DNA of 64,000 nt from Lepisosteus oculatus (taxonomy: Eukaryota; Chordata; Actinopteri; Semionotiformes; Lepisosteidae): the NCBI RefSeq assembly GCF_040954835.1, contig NC_090698.1, positions 67,773,284 through 67,837,283 of the forward strand, given 5' to 3'. The notes under the pieces were generated by a model. It worked only from the letters and a program-made list of their open reading frames with translations, searched no databases and was not told where the DNA came from. Made by a program: the position numbers and the translations under genes. Shown here one piece after another: positions 1 to 11,699 of the stretch (position 1 is its first letter; each line of letters starts with the position of its first letter).

Positions 1-844
1 TATTTTTTTCTTAATTGTTTTTTTGGGGGGGTTGTGTGACCCAAAGAGTCAAAAATATTTTTAATTTCTTTTAAATATATAACTTTCAGGCCTTTGCACA
101 TCGCTAGTGTCGGGTTTTGTCCCACATATTTTGTGATCATGGAAGTTTTTTATCTCTCGCATTTAGCAATTTCTGTTTACTGTACATGTCATGTACTGTA
201 CATAATTACACTTGTGTCTGCCCCTTTCTGTATTTCATGTGGGTAGGAATGAGGTAATTTCCATATTTCAGCCTAAATTACTCTTCAGGCCAGGGCTTAC
301 CTGGTTTACATGACGGTGTCTACCCTCGGAAAAAGCTGGTTCCAGTTAAACACTGGGTGGACTGGAGCATATTGGGTACAGTACCTCTCTCAGGGTTCAA
401 GAGCAGTGTTGCATCACAGACTCAAACCCACAACCCACCAATCTTGAGCTCAGCCTCTTAACCCTTATGCCAACGATACCTTTAAATCTCATGTTAAAAT
501 CTTTAAATATTTACAAGTCCTTGTTTTGAACTTTGTGATTGTGGTCTGCTTTCAACTCCAGTACATCAAAATACTGTACATATAACTGTACTTGAGAGTG
601 ATGTCTTAATCTATCCTTATCCTGGAACCCATACTGTTTACCTGCTGGTTTTCATTATACCTTCATATACCTTCATTGAATGAACAGTTTGCTTGGTTAG
701 AACCTTTTCACGTTTATTTTTCTACTCGAAGGATGGAGATTTTAAGTTGCTTAAAATTAAGTTACTCAAGAAATGCACTAGTTAAATGACAACCTCCTAC
801 ATGTTTAAAAACCTGGAATCAATTAAAGAACTTCAATTATTAGG
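1..844. other. Intergenic, no gene; worn tRNA-like repeat
   Basis: AT-rich sequence opening with long T runs. Bases about 330-475, read on the minus strand, resemble a worn tRNA-derived SINE (Cys/Ser-type 'ttaagaggctgag...ggttgtgggtttgag' pattern), similar in type to 63040-63186. TACTGTA/TACAGTA heptamers occur near 178, 194, 375 and 571. Nothing else is supported. Confidence 0.45.
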
Positions 845-1334
845 TGTCACGATCGTTACTCCTCCTCTTAAGGGCGCTCCAGCCCTTCCTCGTTCTGTCC
901 CATTCCCCACACCTGTTCCTTATTCCAGCCCCTCTTTAGTTCCACCTTTAAAGCCAGACGCAGGCATTTGCCTGGGGCTTTACATTGAATCCCGTTTCGT
1001 GAGAGCCTGGGGGGTCCTGCTGTGTCTGGCTCTGTTATGGTTTTAGTTTCCTGTTCCTGATTCCCTGTCCCGCTGGTCCCGACCCGGTCCTGGTTTTTAA
1101 TTATTTTGGATGGATCCCCTGGTCTTGGACTCTGCCTCCCATTTTGGATTTCCCTTTTGGATTTATGCTTGGATTGTTTGCCCCGGACTCACTTCCCCTG
1201 GACACCTGCTCACCTCGGACATGCCCCCCTGTCTCCTGACCCACTCCTGCATGATATTTTTCCCTATTGTTTCTTCACCTTCCGGATTGTGTTGTCCGCA
1301 TAGGGCCTGGAAAGAACTGTTCATTAATAGAACA
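845..1334 (+). mobile_element. Solo LTR, family 1, copy 1
   Basis: A 490-bp GC-richer block begins TGTCACGATCG and ends in ...GAACA. It is flanked on both sides by the exact 5-bp direct repeat TTAGG (840-844 and 1335-1339), which is a target-site duplication. TG...CA ends plus a 5-bp duplication are typical of integrase-inserted LTR retrotransposons. The same sequence recurs at 9323-9804 and, inverted, at 44803-45272. No internal region (primer-binding site, gag or pol) adjoins it, so I infer a solo LTR left by LTR-LTR recombination. Orientation is arbitrary, taken as the strand of copy 2. Short open frames inside it are not genes. Confidence 0.85.
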
Positions 1335-1339
1335 TTAGG

Positions 1340-2160
1340 TCTATTAAGGCTTTAATTGTTTGAGTACTTTAGTGGAGTTATTTATATTTATTTGGCTTGT
1401 GCTTTTATACAAAGTACCATTTATTTATACTCGCTTATAATGGTGGGGATTTTGCTAGAGAAAGTCGGTGTTGCTGTAGTATTGCAGTTATCCAGTAATA
1501 GAATGCACAGTCTTCCAGGTTCAAAGCCAGAGCCCTAACCAGTGCTCCTCACTGCAGCCTGTTCTTTATAAGGATAGAGTTTTCTTGATTTCATAAACCC
1601 TTTGGTGTTCTTTTTACTTGCAAAATTATGAGTTGATCAAATTTAAAGCACTTTGTAATTAGCATTTATGGTTTGTTCACCTTGTGTAAGTTATTTAGAA
1701 ACTGTTTATTATTTATTGTACTTTTATACTGTCCCCTGTTATGTCTTGACAGTTCCTAGACTGTTCCTGAACTGTTCCTAGATTGTTTTGACCAGATAAG
1801 GTGTTATTTGTATTTTTATGGTAGTTTAAATGCATGTGTTTTGTGTGGAGCTGGATGTGTACCGTATGTACCTTTGTTTTCTGTGTCACTCTAAACCAAC
1901 ACCAGATGGAGCTATTTGTCTACGATGATTTTGTCCTGTAGACTTTTGAGGCCAAGCTACTGTGCATTATAAAGACACGTACTTCGTGGACTGTGGGTTT
2001 TATTGATGCGAATGAGCATTGAAAGCAACAGATATTTAAAAAACAATGAGTTTTGAGAGTGTAAGAGGACAGGAAAACTGCACTGTGATACTGTATTGTA
2101 GCTAATACTGTCCTTTGCTTGAGGTGTTAAACTGATTTCATCACTACTCGGTTATTAAAG
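1340..2160. other. Intergenic; relic SINE and short tandem repeat
   Basis: Bases about 1495-1553, read on the minus strand, look like a tRNA-derived SINE head (A-box-like and B-box-like stretches around a 'gctttgaacctggaag' segment). Near 1750-1790 a unit close to GACTGTTCCT is repeated about three times. The rest is AT-rich with no supportable feature. Confidence 0.4.
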
Positions 2161-2164
2161 ATCT

Positions 2165-2440
2165 CTTGGCTTATTAACCCTGGACGTCTGGCTAAATTCT
2201 GCTTTGGGCTTACATAATATGGCGTACAGTTAACAGGGTCTAAATACAACTGGTGAAGCCTAATACAACTGGTGAAACAATTTCTTACTTCACCTGATCT
2301 GCTATGCAGTGGGGCTTCTGGCACATAATGGCTACCATGTGTGTCACAGATGGTTGCTGCACCTCGGTAGTAGCTGATATGGTTCTCTTCCAATATGGAC
2401 CCCAAATGTGCACACCGATGCATACTGTACCACTCATCTA
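2165..2440 (+). repeat. Degraded SINE tail, 5S-SINE-like
   Basis: The order of motifs matches the tail of the better preserved 5S-derived SINE at 52991-53562: an 'aaccctgg...ctggc..aaatt' stretch, then 'ctgatctgctatgcagtg', then 'ctggcacataatggct', then 'gctgcacctcggtagtag'. The copy is old and much diverged. An open minus-strand frame across 2127-2621 runs through two repeat copies and is not a gene. Confidence 0.55.
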
Positions 2441-2519
2441 AAACAGTGGATGGAACTATGAACAACTGGAGGTACCTGTTCTTTACTTTATTGTGACCTG
2501 AACTATGCTTCCAAATGAA

Positions 2520-2705
2520 TTTGTAATTAATAATAACATAATATCTTACACCTATGTAGTGCACTTCTGGGCATTCCACTCTAAGCATTTTACAGGTAAT
2601 GGAGAATCCCACTACCACCACTAATGTGTAGCCCCCACCTGGATGATCTGACGGTGGCCATAGTGCACCAGTACACTCACCACATATCAGCTATCAGTGG
2701 GGTTT
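2520..2705 (-). repeat. SINE tail, inverted copy
   Basis: On the minus strand this reads 'gctgatatgtggtgag', 'atggccaccgtcagatcatcc', a TGGTGGTAGTGG stretch and 'cattacctgtaaaatgctt', ending in 'cactacatagGTGTAAG'. These match the tail of the SINE at 52991-53562 in the same order. Its 5S-like head is missing or unrecognisable. Together with 2165-2440 it makes a head-to-head pair of relics. Confidence 0.65.
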
Positions 2706-4195
2706 TATTAACCCCCCACCCAGTCTGTCATCTGCAGTGTATCCTAGTCATGTTTACTATTGAAATACCTGTAGTGAACTATAAGCCACTTTACTTTACT
2801 GATCCATAACCAATTATAACACCTCCCACAAACTCTAATGCGCAGCTGCTCTCTTGGTGTTTATAGTGCTTCTGCCAGTTCTTCCAGGGTTCTAGTCAGC
2901 CCTCATCTGTGTTTGCTGTTCCTTTTAAAACTATTTCTTTATACATTTTTATTTTTTTTTCAAAAACAAACAAACAAACAAAAAAATCCTACAATATTGT
3001 AGTTCCCTGTAAACGTGTGTAACTAATGTTCTGAGGTGCAACGTGGATCAAGGTCTTTTGGCTGTCCTCAGCTAAGAGGGTTTTCTGGGCTTCATGCTTC
3101 TTTTTTTGCAGTTTTTTCAAACCTCTCTATTCCCTGTCTTCCCATAAAGATAGGAACATGGAAAGTCCCTCTCTGCAGCCAGTAAACAGTCCTTTATAAG
3201 TACTGTATCAGGCTGCGTGCATTGCATACATAATTTGCAAAGCTATTACCCAGCGCACATGTTCTGCCAAGATACTGTATAAAGGTCCTCTATCCTGCAT
3301 AATTTGTGGCTTTCTCTACTGTCCGTGGGAAACAGGTCAGTGCCATGGGTGTTGGTGGCAAGTAGATTATGTGTGAGTTGTAAACACTGCCCTCTAAGCA
3401 AATCCCAGCCCTTTTCATTTACTCTTCAGTGCCAAGGAGTGAATCACAGATTCTGAGTGTTACATACTGTAAGTACCAGACTATGTGAATTGCAAAAATA
3501 AGTACTAAATGTTATGTATTACAAAATCCAATTGCAACATACTGCATCCTTTTTATGCTTTTACAAGCAAACTCATACCAGAGACTAGCATGCACACAGA
3601 ACCAGACAGTGATGAAACTTACTGTATACGGTAATAGTCAGTATCCCGTACAGGCCAGCTACCCTAAAGTATAAACTAAGCAGGCTAACCTGGTCTTTCT
3701 GACATATTGCATTCTCTGGGGCAGTTCTGCACCAAGCAAGGACTCCACCGCTTTTAATATTCTAAAAGAGCATCGGTGACTCTTTTAAAAATTGCTTTTA
3801 AAAAGTCAAATGGATCTAGAGCACAAATACAAAAGACAAACTCTCTTTTACAGTTTGTTCCAAAGGTTTCTGAGCTTCAGGGATACTATATGCATTTCTA
3901 TGCAACTGAAGGTGAAATCATTAACCAGATACTGAAGACTTACTTTATGGTTTTGCTGCTGAGCAGCACCCTTTTAGATTCTAAATTTAGAATTTAGATT
4001 AGAATTCAGCACTGCTATTTAGTGCATTATGTATTATTCCATTTCTTTCACTGTACCTTTTATGTAAGGTTGTTATTCATCTTAGACATTGTTAACCACT
4101 TTGGGGCAACTCTGTTTCAAAAGCACTTATTATTACCATAGTAGAAAGATTGATATATTTAATCCCTTGAAAGGTATCTACTTTCCACAGATATT
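2706..4195. other. Intergenic, no gene recognised
   Basis: AT-rich. A short CAAA-type microsatellite lies at 2961-2986. Around 3975-4007 there are overlapping direct and inverted copies of TTCTAAATTTAGAATT. Open frames are short and lack codon structure or recognisable motifs. Confidence 0.5.
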
Positions 4196-4548
4196 CGGCT
4201 GCCCATTTCCTAACCACTTCATGCAACTCAGGGTCACAGGAGAGCTGGATCCTATCCCAGCAAGCAACGGAGCAGGGTGGATACACCCTGGAAGGGACAC
4301 CAGTCCATCGCAGGGCACACACAGAAACAAATAGAGCTACACCCATACTGTACTTACACAGGGGCCAGTATTTTTCAGAATCCAATTAACCTACCAGTAT
4401 TTCTGTGGATTGTGGAAGTGAACCGGAACACCCAGCAAAGAGCCACGGAAACATAGGGAGAATATAGAGAAAGGTCAAGCAGACTGCACCCCAGGTCCAG
4501 AACTGAAGCAGGTGCCTTGGTCTGCGAGAAAACAATGCTAGCCACTAT
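4196..4548 (-). repeat. tRNA-derived SINE with L2/CR1-type tail
   Basis: On the plus strand it reads 'cccatttcctaaccacttc', 'cagggtcacaggagagctgg', 'ggatacaccctgg', 'ccagtccatcgcagggcac' and later 'ccaattaacctacc'. This is the reverse complement of a very common fish interspersed repeat (tRNA-like head, LINE-like tail ending in a short tandem repeat). The same family lies at 20446-20779, 50724-51029, 52765-52900 and 55762-55975. Confidence 0.75.
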
Positions 4549-4989
4549 CTCCATTCAGTCGATATTTCTGAGTGTGTGTGAAAAATGTGAGTGTACGAAA
4601 TTCCACCTGAAAGCCATCAATCAACCCCCCCTAAAAGAACAGAAAATGAAAGACATGAAAAATAAGGAAACCTACACACCTTTTCTGGTGATGATTATAT
4701 TTGTGAGAGACTTTCAAGCAATTTGTCTCTTACAACACTTTCCCACCAAACAATGAGTTCTGAGGCTTAGGGTTTTGTCATTGGATACACACAGGAAGTG
4801 TTGGGCTTTGAAAATGAACACGAGTTTTTGTGAAGACGCACATGTGGGGCATTATGCCTGCCTGCATAAGAATGCAATTTTTTTTAAAAATATACAGTAT
4901 ATTTCATTGAATGCTCAAATCAAAATGATGATAAGATACTTATTTAGCTTTTGATCATACTTTTTCTTGTGTTTTCCATATGCCTTGGA

Positions 4990-5145
4990 ATAGGAAAAAC
5001 CTATTGACACCCGAAGAAGGCTTCAAGGCCGAAATGTTGTGTTTTCTTTCTCCCTTTTTTCAGCATGGCATAAACCTATTACTTGTTCCTTTGCAGCCTA
5101 TGTATGCTGACGCAGCTACCCACCTGAAATATTGAGAAATAGGTT
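4990..5145 (+). repeat. Penelope-like element tail, hammerhead-like motif
   Basis: Bases 5046-5130 match 12576-12660 closely: a pyrimidine run, then 'cagcatggcataaacc', 'tattacttgttcct' and 'gctgacgcagctacccacc'. Just upstream, 5011-5034 reads CCGAAGA, then a GGC/GCC stem with a TTCAAG loop, then GAAA. That is the layout of a hammerhead ribozyme core (CUGANGA-stem II-GAAA) with one core change, U4 to C. Hammerhead motifs are known in the terminal repeats of Penelope-like retroelements. The assignment is inference from this motif and the inverted arrangement at 12536. Confidence 0.5.
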
Positions 5146-5924
5146 TCATACATACTGGTATGTGAAGAGTTTCAAGCAAGATGTTCATTAACAGATTGAG
5201 GTGTATGATTTATAAATTGCACAGAACCAAAAACTTTTGAACTTGTGTTTTTTGCTCTTATCTAGTCTTATTTATCAAAGTGACTCTTTTACATTAATCA
5301 TTCCCCCCTTCATTCAGCATGAAGTGCAACTTTCAAGCACATTGGAAGGAGTCCAGAACCTCCCCCATACATTTCCACAGGCAGTGGGAAAAGGTGTGTC
5401 AGTCTCTCTGAGACAGGGCTCCTTTCCCGGAGGCTCTGTCCCCTCCAACCTTTCTTGTTTCATAATTGCATACTGAAACCTGTGTTCCTGTCCTGCCCCT
5501 GGCCTTGGAAAGTCAAAATTCCCGGACGTCAGTTATATTGCTGTTTAGTCACTGCTCACTCTCTTCTGAAGCTTTGATATTCAAATGTTATAATTTTCAC
5601 CTGAGGTGATGACAAGTGTTACCTATTACAGTAGGTACAAATGAGCAAGACAATTAGATCTCCTAATCTGAAGTCTGGTTCATTTTCATTTGTGTGGCTC
5701 TCTTGTTCCTTTGTTCTAGTCTTGCAAAATGTTGAATAACCCAGACATTCAACTGACCCCAAAACACCCCATAATAATCTGTTGGACGCTTTCATTATCT
5801 GTCTCTGACTTTTTTTTTGCATCTGACATAATATTTTCTGCTAATAGCATACACTGCCAGTGAATGAAGATTTTAAAAATATTGTTGGAAAAGAGACTAA
5901 TAGGAAACTATTAAGAACCTGCAA
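5146..5924. other. Intergenic, nothing recognised
   Basis: Mixed AT-rich sequence. The 67- to 79-codon open frames have no recognisable motif and no splice context that would support an exon. Confidence 0.5.
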
Positions 5925-6153
5925 AAGGTGTTTTCAAGTTACAGCTTTATTGTATCAGAAAAGTCTGGAATATGGAACAAGTTACCTACTGTAGCCATGT
6001 TTGTTGAAACCAGTACCCTGGTTTCCTCCAATATTCAGCATGAAAAGATCTTTGAACTAGTTAACTACTTACAACCTAAAAGCCTAGATGGGCCAAATAT
6101 CCTCTTGTCATCTGCAACATTTCTTACGTTCTTAATTATCACTCAAACAGATA
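5925..6153 (+). repeat. CR1/L2-like LINE 3' end relic
   Basis: Reads 'agtctggaatatggaacaag', 'ttacctactgtagccatg', 'accctgg', then 'agatgggccaaatatcctc' and 'cttgtcatctgcaacatttc', ending 'ttacgttctta'. This is the widespread fish LINE 3' UTR pattern that normally ends 'gggccgaatggcctcctctcgt...ttcttatgttctta'. It is a 5'-truncated, diverged insertion. Related ends lie at 19990-20060, 40605-41100, 42815-42975 (minus) and 44105-44320. Confidence 0.7.
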
Positions 6154-9137
6154 ACAGTATGGAGTACTTTGGTCTTATTAAGTCCACAATGACTTGACTG
6201 TCAGTACTTCCTCTCAGCTTTTGAGCAAAGGGGCTTTCTAGCTTTTGTTGAAGGGATTCTCTATTTCTGCCCATGTTTTGTTTTTGTTTGTGTTTGTGTT
6301 ATTTGTGTTCCTGTTTTGTGAAGTTTCGTTCCTATTTGACGGTAGTATTTTCCCTTGCCAAGCTGTAAAGTTATTGGTGGTTTCCAGATTTTGTATTTTT
6401 CTCCCGAAGGTAAATATTTTTTAACTTTTAATGTAGTTTACCCTTGTTACTTGTTGTGTGATTCATCAAATCTCTGTTTTGCCAATTTATTGATATTTAT
6501 TCATTTGCAGTTTTTCATCACTGAGAAAGAAAGTTCATAGTTGATTGTGCTAGCATCAGATAGATAGAAACAAATGACAAATGCAGTATAAATACAAAGA
6601 AAAATTAAATCATAGAAACCTTATCATTACAGCTTCAGTAGTGTAAGCAGAAAAATGAAAACATTCTGGGGAGCAGTTTTAAATGTTGTATAAATATTCA
6701 CATTAACCTGTCTTATGACCTGTACAAGTGAGCAATGTTGTCATTATGATATCAGTAGTTTGCTTTGTTTTATGTCTGTTCTGGCTTAAATATATTGAGG
6801 ATCACTTGCATAAAACATTAATTGTAAGATGAAGTTGAAGTAAGATGAACCATGAAGTTGCTCAGGTGCATTGTTAGGTTATGTGAGTAGCATTGCAGTA
6901 CTTTCTTTTGGAAAACAAATATACTGTATACCTGGCATTCTCTGCTCTAATGCTTGATCATTTACAGTACAGATCAACAAAGTGTGATTAAGAGGATCAT
7001 AGAGATCATAGATGGGACGCCAACAACCACAAACCCATCAAACTTATAGAGGAAGTGTTTCGATGATCACGCTTGTTTTTCAAATGGACTGTAGTCATAC
7101 CAATTGATCTGGAGTTGCCAATTGAGTGCAAAACTTACCGCCACAAGAGGAAAGTGAGGAACTGAGCCACTCAGCTCTTAACATGACAGAGGCTCCACAC
7201 TGCTGACTCGAGGAGAGCTGCGTTCCTCTCCGACAGCACTGCATGTCTGCAAGCATCTGTGGAGCCGCAGGGGTGCCTTCTGGATGCTGAGGCAGTCTTG
7301 GCCGACGAATCACACGCTACACCTGGTGGTATTCAGCCAGCGCTGTGCACGGATAGTCAGGATACTTTAAACAAAAATGACAACAAACTAAGCATGCTGA
7401 TAAAAAGGGGAAATATTCCTTCCTATTCTGCAGGAATCTCCCTCTATAGTTAGTTTTTACAGGGTTACTGGGTGAAAGAGAAGTATCAGGCCCTCTTTAG
7501 AGTGCAGACGATTGTACAGTATGATGGCCAATGGCCCTCTCACAAGGACAAGGACAGAGTGAATGGGTCTACACACTGGTCATCCAATGATATTGTCATA
7601 GCTTGGTGGATTCATTTAAAACAATTGAAAATTCCCCAAATTCCAAAGGTCTAGCAAAGGTGATCCCACCTAGTGAAAAACGAATCCTACTGTAAAAAAA
7701 CAAGTGTGGATCTCTGATTGTCAATATTCAGGCACAAGGTAATTAAATAATCTGTGGTAGATATGCTATATACAATTAATTCATTGTTCATTGTTAATCA
7801 GAGAATCTGAGGTCTGTTTGGCTCTGATTTTTATTTGAGACTGGCTGACATCAATCATACTGTATATTCCCATCCTTCAGCACTGAAAGTACAGTATATC
7901 CCTAAAGTATAGCTAAAGTATTGCTAAAATCTGTATACAGTAGGTGTTAAAGGAATATTGTTATTTTAAACACAACATAAAGCATACTATTAAGGGCTAT
8001 ATTGTGTCCAGTTTGAATGCATATACTGTAAAGGTCATTTATATTTTAACTCTAAATCTAAAAATTGTAGTACAGGATCAGCTGAAAAGGACATCTTAGA
8101 CTAAGTGTAACTTTTGGTGACATAGTTTACAACTTTTCTTTTAACATATTTTAATATTTTATTTAACTACTGGCTTTAGAAACATGGACTGAGTTGGCAT
8201 GGATCTTTTATTGACAGATTGTATGAACAGACTAAAATAGGATGACAATTCAGCTCCCTTTTGAATGTGAGGTTAGAATACCTGTAGAGGGAAAATAGGG
8301 ATCTTTATAACTCAGAAGATAATAAAAGTACTAAAGTGAATTCCTAGTCACAATATTAGTCTTGTGTGCACCCATTGCCTTGCCTTAACCTTGCAGTAGA
8401 GTTCTGCCAAATCTCCCACTGATGAATTGTTGGCAAGGATGTATCATAACATATCCTATAACCCATGAATGTACAATCTCTATTTTTTTGGCTAAACATA
8501 TGCATGTGAAAAATGTACTGCCATCTTCAACAAAAAATCTCGGAATACTACAATTAGAGCTATCATACTGTAGATCAACTTTCTGTATCCCACTGCACTC
8601 ACACATACTGTATACTGTACTCAAGATTTCTTCATGTTTGGATAAAACGTTTGTGTGTTTAATGATGAATTTGGTCAAGGTGCTAAAGTAACAAATGAGA
8701 AAATTCCACAGATGTTACACTTAAGCCTTGAAAGTTCATCAAAAAATTATAGACTTGTATTAAGGAAAAAAATAGTACTTTAAATGAATGGATCTTTTGT
8801 CTTCTTGGACCTTTCATAAACACATTTCCCATGAAATTAGATGCTGAAATCCACTCCCATACTGACATTTCTGAGTACCTCTTAAAAAATCACGTTTTCT
8901 TAGAGGAGGTAGAGTTTTGCGCGTGGGTGCTTGTTTGTATGCATTTACCATAAAACATTGACTTCTCGCTTTGAGAATCTCTGAAAAACAATGCCACCAT
9001 TTTTAAGTACTGCCAAGCCCTTTCAGCGGTTTATACACACCTTTCCTTTTTTGTGATGAGAAAACTATACTATATTCTTTTTAGCAGCCCTTTCATTTCT
9101 CCACCTGCACTAAGTACAATGTGATTGTGCTTATTTT
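6154..9137. other. Intergenic, mostly unique AT-rich DNA
   Basis: No gene recognised. A GC-richer patch at about 7090-7350 could be an unidentified repeat; I cannot place it. TACTGTA/TACAGTA heptamers are dense here (near 6923, 6964, 7515, 7689, 7858, 7890, 7936, 8024, 8567, 8606 and 8612). Confidence 0.45.
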
Positions 9138-10155
9138 GCCTGCAGCTATATCACCCTGCAGCTCACAACTGACAAGCCACTGAAGCAAAGCAGGTGTGAG
9201 CCTGGCCAGTACCTGGATGGGAGGCGCTAAGGTTGCCGCTGGAAGAGGTGTTTGTGAGGCCAGTAGGGGGCGATCACTCTGTGGTCTGTATGTGTCCTAA
9301 TAACCCAGTATGGTGATGACTGTGTCATGATTATAGTCCCCCCTCCTTAAGGGTGCTCAAGCCTTTTCACGTGAGACTTTATTCTGTGCACCTGTTTCCT
9401 ATTCCCAGCCCACCTTAAAAGCCAGGCGCTGACGATCATCCTGGCTATGCATCTGATTTCCGTATTGTGCGAGTCCGGGACCTGGAAGCGCCTGGTCCCG
9501 TTAAGGTTTTAATCTCGGTTTCCGTTCCTGTTCCCTGTCTACCGGTTCCGACCCGGCCTTCGTGTTTTAATTCCTTGTTCTGATGGATCTCCTGGTTTTG
9601 GACTTACCCTTGTGTTTTGGATATTCTCTAAGGACTACTCTTTTGGATTGTTCGCCTTGGCCACGCCTCCCCCGTGCACCAGTGCACCTTGGACACGCCC
9701 CCCTGTCTTCAGCCCCATATTCCTGCATGACGTTTCCCCAGTGTTTCCCCCACTTCTTCGGATTGTGTTGTCCGCATAGGGTCCGGAAAGAACTGTTCGT
9801 TACAGACTGTATTGTAAAAAGGTGCCTATGTGGTCATTAAAAATCCCAGGGCATTTCTCAAAAAGAGTAGGGTGCTAACCCTGGTGTCACGGCCAAATTT
9901 CTCCCTGGTCTTTACCAATAATGGCCTCCTAATAATCCCCATGTGTGAATTGGCTTCATCACTCTGTTCTCCTCCCTACCGATAGCTGATGTGTGGTGAG
10001 CACACTGGCGCACTTTGGCTGCTGTCACATCATCCATTTGGGGCCCCACATTGATGGTGGTGGAGGGGAGTCCCCATTTTCTGTAAAGCGATTTGAGTGG
10101 AGTGTCCAGAAAAGCACTATATAAGTGTAAGCAATTATTATCATTATTATTATTT
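9138..10155 (+). repeat. 5S-rRNA-derived SINE, split by an LTR insertion
   Basis: The head 9138-9245 follows 5S rRNA: 'gcctgcagctatatcaccctg', a degraded A-box region, then 'agcctggccagtacctgg', 'atgggaggc' and a 'gccgctggaag' stretch. The tail resumes after 9809 with 'ggtcattaaaaatccc', 'aaaaagagtaggg', 'ctaaccctggtgtcacggcc', 'ctgatgtgtggtgagc' and 'aaagcactatataagtgt', ending in a TTATTA-rich tract. The same order occurs without interruption at 52991-53562. The LTR 9323-9804 and its 5-bp duplication account for the whole interruption. Confidence 0.85.
9323..9804 (+). mobile_element. Solo LTR, family 1, copy 2, nested in SINE
   Basis: A 482-bp copy of the element at 845-1334. It begins TGTCATGATTATAG, contains 'ctccttaagggtgctc', 'aaaagccaggcgctg' and 'tggatctcctggttttgg', and ends 'aaagaactgttcgttaca'. 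The exact 5-bp duplication GACTG flanks it (9318-9322 and 9805-9809). Sequence on either side aligns with the uninterrupted SINE at 53150-53190, so insertion followed SINE integration. No internal retroelement sequence remains. Confidence 0.88.
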
Positions 10156-11699
10156 GCTTATACGAGGGTGCTTGTATGCTTGTACTTCTAGAAATGTATT
10201 TCCATAGACAAGTTTCCAGTGTTTTATGTTATTTTAATTCTTACACTCTTCATGGCAGAGATTGCAAAGCATAAGGAATGTGGTTAAAGAATTTATCCCA
10301 TACCCCCACAATTCTTTCTGTAAAGTGTCTCCTGATTTCTGTCCTAAAATCTTCAAAAAAGATTTTGGTTAAAACAGGGCTGTAGGCTAGCTAGACAAGA
10401 ACAATTTATTGAAAAAAAAAAAACTCCAACAGTGCAGAGGATATAGAATCAAATAGTTTATTTAGAAATGACAAAGTTTCATAAGGTTAGAAAATACAGT
10501 CAAAACACCATAGTTCTTAAAAAAACATTTAAACAAGAAAATATGACACAGTCTTTTTGAATATTTTGTTAAAACATTTAAAACATTTTAAAAGTTTCTT
10601 GCGTTTTCAATTTTTTAAGATGAAATTTAGTTGTTTTATTTTGTGTTTACTGCACATGGTTATTTTACACATTAAAAATCCTTTCTGTTAAGTACAATAC
10701 AATATAAAAAAACAACGCCCCGTTACTTTCCACTTTGACACCAGAAATCTCTGTGTGTTAGCTTTCAAAAGGCTGGGTATATAGGTTTTCCCAATTGTAA
10801 TTGTAATTGGTTTTATATAACCAAAATATATTAACATATTAAAGGGAGATACATTATAAAAACAAAATGTCAATCAGTTATGGGTTTACATTCTCCATTC
10901 TTCTAATAAATGTAAAAATAAAATTATGAGGCATCAATTACATTTTTTTCTTAGAAAATTATAATTTTTACTAAATACCAATATACTTTCCAGTAAAGGC
11001 TTTTGGTTAACAGTAGTATTTAACGTTTAATTGTAGTGTCTTGTTCGATAATTGACCTGATGCCACATATTTCACACCTTATCATACCGGTCATGTACCT
11101 ATCAAGTGATACATTTGAATTACTGCTCATGTTTTAGAGAGAATGAATCAAAAGGTGAATACATTGCTAATGTTGTTTATTGTTCTGTGTATGTGGTGGG
11201 TGTTAAATTGAAAAGTAGTACAAAATGAACAATCTTCAATTCTTTGAATGCAATATACTGTAGCTCAGCTTACTCTTAAAATCAACGCAAAATATAGATT
11301 TAGACTGCTAAGAGTTTGTGCTTGCACTGAAAATGCATGACCCACATGATTTCCACTGCTGTCACAGAAGGAGATGGGGGGACAATCCTTGCACTCATAA
11401 CCTCAGACAGTACAGTCTATAGACATCACATTTTGTTTATTATCAATAAAAACATCACATTTCACAAGAACCATAGGAAGTAACCAGGGGAACACATCCC
11501 AGGCTTATCAGTCACCTTGTATTAAAGGATATAAAAAACAAAACTCTGCAAAACAATAAATGAACAACACAGTACATTAACAATGGCCATATTTTCACAT
11601 TTTCTTTTCCCTACTGTAACCAAAAGCTCAGATTATCGTTGGAGCCTTTTGCTGCTCCTGCCACTGTTCACGCGTGAAAGTGTGGAACCACAAGCTTCC
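10156..11699. other. Region 3' of chemokine B; candidate poly(A) signal
   Basis: AT-rich, with no coding sequence recognised. It lies downstream of chemokine B on the minus strand, so the first few hundred bases below 11700 are probably its 3' UTR. A minus-strand AATAAA (plus-strand TTTATT at 11436-11441), about 260 bp past the stop, is a candidate polyadenylation signal. This is inference; other AT-rich matches exist. Confidence 0.4.

Noticed and set aside
845..1334. Overlapping plus-strand frames as small secreted proteins
   Set aside because: They are inside a solo LTR present in three copies, and the frames are not conserved between copies.
2127..2621. 164-codon minus-strand open frame
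   Set aside because: It runs across two SINE tails (2165-2440 and 2520-2705) and has no domain.
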